This document shows positions 56,871 through 64,000 of a stretch of DNA of 64,000 nt, in pieces. The DNA comes from Aralia elata (taxonomy: Eukaryota > Streptophyta > Magnoliopsida > Apiales > Araliaceae). The notes under the pieces are model-generated. The model was not told the origin of the DNA. It was given only the letters and a program-made list of their open reading frames with translations, and ran no database searches. Positions within the stretch are counted from its first letter, which is position 1, and each line of letters starts with the position of its first letter. A program made the translations under genes and the position numbers. The stretch spans positions 40,645,182 to 40,709,181 of the forward strand of contig CM068384.1 in NCBI GenBank assembly GCA_034770075.1. The letters are read 5' to 3'.

Positions 56871-58431
56871 TGTAGGGTTTTGGACACATAAACGCAGCGG
56901 AATTTAAAAATTTTAAAACAATTTTTCCGAAACCCTAAAACAGGATCCATGCGAAAACAAATTAATTCAGAGGTTTAGATTTGCTTTACCGATTATCCAA
57001 GCTTGAATGCAACGATGAAATTCTGGAACGGCTTCGAATCTCCAACGCAATCCAACGGAACTGCGTCTCTACGGTATCCACACGAACGTCCCACAAATCG
57101 TCACACGATCTGCAACAAAAAGAATTCCGGTACTAGCCGCCAAGATCTGGATTTTCCCAAGTGTTGCTCTCAACTCTCTTTTCTAAAACGGCTAGGGTTT
57201 TTCTTTTTGGTTTTCACGTAAACAAGACTGCTGATATATCTGATATATATAGAGTCCAAAAAGTAATTAATCAAAACCCTAATCTTATTAGAAAAGTAAA
57301 ATCCGAATTTATATATATATTATATTTTAATTAAGTCTTACTTAATTAATATACATATATATACAAATTATCTTGTTAATTTAAATTCGTAATTTAAATA
57401 CTATCAATCATATTGATATATTTAAATCCTTACAATTTAAATTAATTCTCTTTTAATTACGTTCTAAGTGTGTGACCCTATAGGTTATTATTATATTGGC
57501 AATAATTTTAAAATCATATTATAAAATTATAAACAGTGAGTGGCATCTAGTAATGCATCACTGCTACCCAAATAATAATAAGATCGATGATTCGATGCAA
57601 CCTTTTCGTGACCAATATTTCAATATAATTTAATCCTTTTAACCTTGACATCCTAGATTAAACTCGAGCCATGGAATGTGTCATAATCTTCATAATTTAA
57701 TCTGAGTTTTCTTGATCAATGAGTAGACTATATGAAACAAATCACTATTTGAGCATGGCCATGCATTTCATAGTCCTACTCAATCAAGAGGCCTATGGAT
57801 ATCACTCCTAATATATAGGAGGGTTAAATTCCATCTAGATCACTCATATTCCTCACACGATTCATGATGTACCCAATAATCACCTTTATTGTCCACCCTA
57901 TTAAAGGTGACCTTTGATGATATCAAAGTACATAAATTCTCGTATAGTAATATAGTGATTTCAGGTCGGAGGACCATTACATCATTGTCACTATGAGAAT
58001 TGCTTATGACACTTTGCATAATGCTCCACGTAGAATTCTCATGTTGGGTCTGTCCAATACATTGTTCTCTAACATGTACCTATACATTGACTTAATATCT
58101 CAAATATTAATGACCAATGAGATTTGGCCATCAGTCAATCCACATACTAGTCTCAATGTATCATTGTTGTCCCATTCTCAATGATACTCGACTAGGGACA
58201 TTTAAGAGTAATGATATTTATTGTAATTATATATAATCTCATGTTCAAGTCACATACTTGAAGCTATATAATTTGTATCATTATTCTAAGGACTTTTATT
58301 ATGCTAACATTTATATAACACAGTAAATGAAACCATAATAAAATAATTCATTTATTCAATCAAATATCAAAAGAAATGTTAAGCAATTACATTAAATAAT
58401 TGGCCTCTAGGGCATAAACTCTAACACTAAC
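56866..58431 (-). mobile_element. Solo LTR of a Ty1/copia-type element with target duplication CTAAC
   Basis: 56871-58426 (1,556 bp) starts, on the minus strand, with TGTTAGAGTTTATGCCC and ends AACCCTACA. CTAAC flanks it on both sides (56866-56870 and 58427-58431). No internal region is present, so it is a solo LTR left by recombination between two LTRs. A TATA stretch at 57244-57251 fits its promoter. Assignment to copia rests on the LTR start sequence, which I recognise from plant copia elements; it is not related to the gypsy LTRs here. Confidence 0.88.
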
Positions 58432-58527
58432 CTCTAGCTCGGCGTCCCTCGCCAGTAAATCTCCTATCACCTCAGGCCCTATGGGCTCCTGGTTCACTAA
58501 ATAGCTATCGTGACTCTCGTCCGACAT
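58427..58527 (-). pseudogene. Pre-gag ORF of element D copy 1, N-terminal part
   Basis: It starts with ATG at 58527 (MSDESHDSYLVNQEP), about 205 bp after the LTR, and reaches LLARDAELEV before the solo LTR. With one CTAAC copy removed, the frame continues into the 56604-56870 part. The acidic SDPEE repeats of B are mostly missing. Confidence 0.75.
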
Positions 58528-58717
58528 CCTACAAACACCACACCATAAACAACATCAGTACCACAATAAAATATATTCATTGATAAAATGAAATGATATT
58601 TTATTCGGTACAACTAGAACTCGATGAATCTCCTCAACCCATCCCCTACATACTCTATATGAGTTTTCTACCAAGGTTATAACCTAGGTTTCTGCTTCCT
58701 AACGTTTATAACCTACA

Positions 58718-58729
58718 ACTTTGATACCA
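58718..58729 (-). other. Primer binding site of element D copy 1
   Basis: Minus strand TGGTATCAAAGT: eight bases match the initiator-Met site, then two changes. Three bases from the LTR at 58733. Confidence 0.8.
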
Positions 58730-58732
58730 ACC

Positions 58733-61700
58733 TGTGACACCCCCAAATCCGGGTTTCCTAACCTCGAATTCGGTGTTCACGATACTCAACAACAAATATA
58801 CTTTCTAACTAATGCGGAATAATAAACATACATTGTTTATCGAAATAGTAATAAAGTATTACAATCATGGTCCCAAGGTTCTTTAACCTTAACTTAAAAT
58901 ATACCCTCAATACAATAAGAGTTCACATAGCCAAATAACATTTCTAGATAACTAATACATAAGCCCTATCAGGCAACTATTCTTGCACCTTCCCTTTTCC
59001 TTTGTCCCCTTTTGACGTTTCTGCCTTAGCTGAAATAAAAATCATGATATTACAAGGGTAAGCAACTAGTTTGCTTAGCAAGTTTATACACAAGGGAGAT
59101 ATATCATGATTAGAAGGAAGTTTCGCTTTCAATGTTCAACGACGGTATAAAATTGTGAAGAAACATGAATTAATAGTCAATAATTGAATATTCGAATAAT
59201 TGAATGACAGTTACTAAGTGGTTGAAAATAACCATAGACATTTGCCAAGGTTCTCAGCATTTAAACTGGACCTCTTAAAAAGTTTTGGTAATCAAGGGGA
59301 TCAGCCTTTCATACCCCGTGATTTATGCATAAACACTTAATAAACCAGCATTGATATCATGCATTAATCAAATTTATCCTTTTCTCAGCTAAGAGTTCTT
59401 ACTATAGCAAATTAATAAGAACAGCTTTTAAAATACATTTGATTTCACAAATTTAGACATGCTTGATCTAGCTGATACAAATAGCATAGATCTATCTCAT
59501 AAACAGTTCATGCTTGAAAGAACTTTAATCTAATTCACAGTTCAATAATAATAGAATATGAATTCAATTGCACAAGGTGCGAATCTCAATAATCAGTATA
59601 GATGTGAATAATCAAAAATAATTATTCACTAATCATGCTTCAAAAATCATAACTCGAGTTTGAGTTAGGGAACTTTCCTGTCTGCTCAGCTACAAATAAT
59701 TCTAGCTTTAACTAATTGGCCTTGAAGAACCTAACATTGATAATGTTGAGCTATCAATTAGAATTGCGTAGTTGTATATCGATACGCTTACTTATTATTT
59801 AACAATTAAGCAAATCACATAGCACACATAAGTTAATAAACTATCATAAATCCTATAAGACACTTTAATGGATCTCTAGGTTGATGGTTTAATTAATTAA
59901 CCATGTTTCCCTTAAGTGATAATCACTTATTAACCTCTAAGCAATTTATTATAATTGTTAAATTAATTAACATTACTCTTTCTTAAGTAATATTCATTTA
60001 TTAAACCCTTAAACAATTTATTATGATTGCTTAATTAATGAGTTATTTAAACTCTCTCTATATTATTAACTCTATCTTTATTTAATTACTATTAAATAGT
60101 AATTAATTAATTATCTTTAGTTATTATTAGTAATTAATAACTAATTATGTTCACTTATTATTCAATTATTAATTAAATAATAATCAAATTATAAATTTTA
60201 ATTGTCTTTAATTATTATTTAAGATTAAATAATAATTAATTAGGTTTGTTTATTATTTAAATTTAAATCAATTAATAAATAATTGATTAGTGCGTAACAA
60301 TTATCTTTAGTTATTATTTAATAATAAATAATAGCTAATTAGATTTATTTATTATTTAAAGTTAATTAAATAATAAATAATTAATTAGTAAATATGAATT
60401 ATCTTTAGTTATTATTTAATAATAAAATAATATCTAATTAGATTTATTTATTATTTAAGGTTAATCAAGTAATAAATAATTACTTAGTGAATAAGAATTA
60501 TCTTTAGTTATTATTTAATAATAAATAATATCTAATTAGATTTATTTATTATTTAAGGTTAATCAAGTAATAAATAATTACTTAGTGAATAAGAATTATC
60601 TTTAGTTATTATTTGATAATAAATAATAACTAATTAGGTTTCTTTATTAAATAATAAATAATTAATTAGTGAGTAAGACTTATCTTTAGTTATTATTTAA
60701 TAATAACTAATTAGGTTTATTTATTATTTAATGTTAATAAAATAATAAATAATTAATTAGTGAGTAATAATTATCTTTAGTTATTATTTAATAATAAATA
60801 ATAACTAATTAGGTTTATTTATTATTTAAGGTTAATCAAATAATATTTACAATTCTTAATTATCCTTAATCATTATTTAATAATAATTAAACAATAATTA
60901 ATTAATGCTACTTAAATAATAGTTAAATGATTAAATATACTTAAACAATATTTAATTAGTTTAATCATTCATTGACATGCATTAGAATTTATTAACAAAG
61001 ATTTTTAATGACTTAAATGGATTTAAGACTTTGCTATTTTCGGATTTGTTTCCAGCTTTGGGGTCCTTAGGCAAAACTTGAATATCTTGAGTTCTACAAC
61101 TCCGTTTGACATCTAGTTAGCTTCGTATCTTCTTAAACTACAATATCCCATCATCAAAGAGCAAATTTGGATCTGTTTTGATTACCGAAACTGGCCAGGA
61201 ACCGGACTGCATTGCACAGTCCTAAAGCAGTGGGGTGTTTTAGTAATAAATTCATATCTCACTCATCTTAACTCTGTTTTTAGTCGTTCCACTTGGAGAA
61301 TCTCCGTATCTTATAGCTCTATCACCCAGAGCTCACGGATCATGTACCCAACTTACGGAACGTGAACAGTAATTCCGGGAGTGGGCTAATTCGTTTTAGG
61401 TACGCATACACACATGTTTTAGCACATCAAAAATACTAAAACACTTACTAAACGTCTTAAGCTACAACATGGCATCAATGAAAGCACACTAGACCATAAT
61501 ATCTTATTGCTTAGATTTAAAACCATACTTGTTAAGTGTGCTCTTAAAATAATATAGATTTGACAAGATAAAAATCTAGATCCACAAATACTCCATCTCT
61601 ACTACCAACATAAACCAACAACATAAAAATTTCCAACAAAATAAGTGTCTAATAATAATAATAGTTAAATATATAATAATAACAACAAGAAAACTAGGGT

Positions 61701-62479
61701 TTGAAGGAAATGAGATCCATACCTAGATTTATTGGCTATTCCCCTCCTCTTTCCAAAATAGGTTGTGAATGGGGATGACCTAAACAATCAAGACCTTCTT
61801 CTTTCTCCGACAAGATTTGTTCTTGCTTTTTCTTCAAACTCTCTCTCTCTCTAACACTCTCTCTACACTTGGTGAATAATAATGAACCAACCCCTACCAT
61901 CATTGGTGAGGGGTCCTATTTATAGGAAAGTAGAGACCATGGGCAAAATAGTCATTAACCATGACTAGGCAAGGGCAATTTGGTCAATTCATCAATAATA
62001 GGAAGCTTCCTAGCAACTTCTTCAAGGGTATTTTAGACATTACCCAACTTCTTTTAAGGTTAAAATAGTCTTTTCGCAAAATCTTAATTATCCATTAGTT
62101 ATTACTCATTCTTCATTGGTTATTAGACATTGGTTATTATCTTGTCATAATTACATTGTTTAAACACAATGGTTATTATCCCGCCATAATTACATTGGTT
62201 ATTAACCACTTGGATATACAATGGTTATTGCCCCTTCATAATTACCTTGGTTATTAACCACTCTTGGCCATTTTAGTCATTACACACCAATTCCTACACT
62301 TGACTCAAATATGGTTATTTCTTAACCATAGTTATATCATACCTGCCAACACAAGTATAGACACATCTTATACATCTCCCACCACTTAACCCAAGTTGGT
62401 TTAAATAGAACACAATGTTAACTCATTAAATTAAATTAGATTTAATTAATAAGGACGTTCAAAATTCACGGGCATTACA
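58733..62479 (-). repeat. Central LTR shared by the two D copies
   Basis: 3,747 bp. It serves as 5' LTR of copy 1 (primer site at 58718) and as 3' LTR of copy 2 (polypurine tract at 62480). It contains the AT-rich array at 60111-60840 and a TATA box at 61917-61924. Confidence 0.95.
60111..60840. repeat. AT-rich ~98-bp tandem repeat in the central D LTR
   Basis: Counterpart of 49139-49870, nearly identical, with one extra base in a run near 60423. Confidence 0.85.
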
Positions 62480-62527
62480 TCCCTCCCCCCTTATAAAAAT
62501 TCCGTCCTCGGAATTGCAAAAATAGGG

Positions 62528-62962
62528 TTACTCAAATAAAAACGGATAATTCGCTTTCATTTTCTCTTCGAGTTCCCACGTAGCTTCTTCGACTGCGTGA
62601 TTCCTCCAGAGAGCTTTGACAGAATGGATGGTCTTGTTTCTCAGCTTCTGTTCCTTTCTATCGAGAATCTGGACAGGAACTTCCTCGTACGTTAAGTCCT
62701 TCTCGACTTGGATTGGTTTATAGCAGATAACATGCTTATAGCCTGGTTTATACGGCCGCAACACTGACACATGAAATACGTTGTGAATGTGCTCAAGTTC
62801 AGGAGGTAACGCTACCTCGTACGCCACCTCGCCGACTCGCCTCAAAATCTCGAATGGTCCTATGAACCTAGGGCTCAATTTGCCCTTCTTACCAAACCGG
62901 ATCTTTCCTTTCCAAGGAGATACCTTCAAAAATACAAAGGTACCAACTTCAAATTCCCGCTT
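62528..62962 (-). pseudogene. Integrase C-terminus and chromodomain of element D copy 2
   Basis: Over the 133 codons downstream of the first ATG the protein is identical to copy 1, including the YEEVPVQILDRKEQ chromodomain start. TAG at 62963-62965 precedes it in reading order, the same stop as in copy 1. Confidence 0.92.
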
Positions 62963-63664
62963 CTAACGATGTAAGTCGGCATATTTCTTCTGGCGATCTT
63001 GAGCTGCTACCAGTCGGTTTCTGATCAGCCGCACGATGTCTGTAGTCTGATGCACCATTTCTGGTCCCAACAATCTTCGCTCCCCAACCTCATCCCAACA
63101 CATCGGGGTTCGGCATTTCCTTCCATATAGCGCTTCGTACGGTGGCATGCCGATACTGGCGTGATAGCTATTGTTGTAAGCAAACTCCACTAGTGGCAAA
63201 TGGTCATCCCAGCTGCCCTTTAAATCCATCACGACTGCCTGAAGCATATCTTCTAAGGTCTGAATCGTTCGCTCGCTCTGACCGTCGGTTTGAGGATGAT
63301 ACGTTGTACTCAACCTCAACTGCGTTCCCATTCTTGCCTGCAGACTTTTCCAAAAATTCGATGTGAAGCGCGGATCTCTATCAGATACAATTGATACCGA
63401 CACCCCATGTCGTGACACTATCTCTTTCACATAAAGTTTTGCTAATTGCTCCAGATTGTACCGTATCTTGATTGGCAGAAAATGAGCAGACTTGGTTAGA
63501 CGATCCACAATTACCCAGATGACGTCTAAACCCTTATGAGTTGGTGGCAGTCCCACTACAAAGTCCATTGTGATGTGCTCCCACTTCCACTCCGGAATCT
63601 CTAATGGTTGAAGTAATCCGCTCGGTCGTTGGTGCTCTACTTTAATCCGCTGGCATGTCAGACA
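62963..63664 (-). pseudogene. Integrase core of element D copy 2
   Basis: Same motifs as copy 1 (MDFVVGLPP, VSDRDPRF, DGQSERTIQ) and no internal stop: the codon that is TAA in copy 1 at 52278-52280 is Leu here. One Val replaces Ala/Pro-type residues at isolated sites (RHGVSVS against RHGVPVS). TGA at 63665-63667 upstream is shared with copy 1. Confidence 0.92.
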
Positions 63665-64000
63665 TCAGCTGACGCACTCTGCCACTTCTCGTTTCATATT
63701 CGGCCACCAAAACTTTCGTCGCAAATCCGGGTACATCTTTGTGCTTCCAGGATGTACTGAGTACTTCGTGCTGTGAGCTTCCTGAAGGATTTCTTCCCTC
63801 AATTCCAGATCCAACGGTACCCAGACTCTCCCTTCAAACCTTAGCAACCTAGTGCTATCAATCTTATACTTAAGCTCCTCGCCTTCAGCAATTCGTTTCT
63901 TTATTGAATCACAATCCTCATCCTTTTCTTGAGCCTCCTTAATTTGATCCAATATGGTCGGGCTCGCTGTCACTGTAAACAATTTCCCGTCCGACTCCAT
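63665..64000 (-). pseudogene. RNase H-integrase linker and integrase zinc region of element D copy 2, cut by the window edge
   Basis: 112 codons: KLFTVTASPTILDQIKEAQEKDEDCDS to VHPGSTKMY and REVAECVS, then the shared TGA. The first Cys/His residues of the zinc site are present. The rest of pol lies past the edge. Confidence 0.9.

Larger units (their letters stand above)
47761..62479 (-). mobile_element. Element D, copy 1: Tekay-like chromovirus with two LTRs
   Basis: LTRs 47761-51503 (3,743 bp) and 58733-62479 (3,747 bp) enclose internal DNA 51504-58732. Order on the minus strand: primer site, pre-gag ORF (split by a copia solo LTR), gag-PR-RT-RH-IN-chromodomain, polypurine tract. I noticed about 20 differences between the LTRs (around 0.5%). 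The right LTR is shared with a second copy. Confidence 0.95.
62480..64000 (-). mobile_element. Element D copy 2, partial, in tandem with copy 1
   Basis: The internal region begins with the polypurine tract directly next to the central LTR, without any target duplication or flanking DNA. It repeats 51504-53020 of copy 1 with about ten substitutions noticed by eye. The window ends inside the RNase H-integrase linker. Confidence 0.95.

Noticed and set aside
57993..58184. 63-codon plus-strand frame
   Set aside because: Lies within the solo copia LTR, antisense to it.

Overview
This window looks like nuclear DNA of a flowering plant with a large, repeat-rich genome. It holds a satellite array followed by nested LTR retrotransposons; I found no host gene, tRNA or rRNA. 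The evidence is an approximately 160-bp satellite, chromodomain-bearing Ty3/gypsy elements primed by initiator-Met tRNA, an Athila-type element primed by tRNA-Asp, a Sirevirus-type Ty1/copia element, and the AT-rich LTRs. The species cannot be fixed from the sequence; a eudicot is plausible. Most elements read on the minus strand, so their 5' LTR lies at the higher coordinate.

Layout. 1-6004: satellite of about 36 full monomers plus four recurring ~34-bp truncated units; the first ~2.6 kb shows an eight-monomer higher-order period of 1,285 bp. 6005-6600: decayed Ty3/gypsy reverse transcriptase on the plus strand. 6604-10886: element A (gag remnant, pre-gag ORF, primer site, LTR; minus). 11157-14254: plus-strand LTR E, truncated. 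14255-18114: 5' half of an Athila-like element (minus). 18115-18728: 3' end of plus-strand LTR F, abutting the gag of element C. 18729-22521: element C (gag start, pre-gag ORF, LTR; minus), whose LTR is cut by the Sirevirus. 22522-44935: Sirevirus-like copia element with a near-intact pol and an intact extra ORF after pol. Its gag is split by the full-length chromovirus B (31091-44104, target-site duplication GTGTT). 44936-46840: a Tat-type fragment with two RNase H regions but no RT, then a copia gag scrap. 46842-47760: probable U3 of another LTR, with 47-bp tandem repeats and a TATA box. 47761-64000: chromovirus D in tandem, as LTR-internal-LTR-internal with one shared central LTR and shared stop codons. 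A 1,556-bp solo copia LTR (target-site duplication CTAAC) sits in the pre-gag ORF of the first copy.

How the parts relate. Elements A, B, C and D are related chromovirus-type elements. Each has, between primer site and gag, an additional reading frame with an acidic N-terminus and a long coiled coil. Their LTRs, and LTR E, carry palindromes or hairpins downstream of the TATA box, in the part expected to be transcribed as the RNA leader; in B, C and E these are paired GC-rich palindromes in otherwise AT-rich DNA. None of the chromoviruses here is intact; each reading frame has stops. The insertion order that can be read directly is: C first, Sirevirus into the C LTR, then B into the Sirevirus gag; LTR F also entered the C gag.
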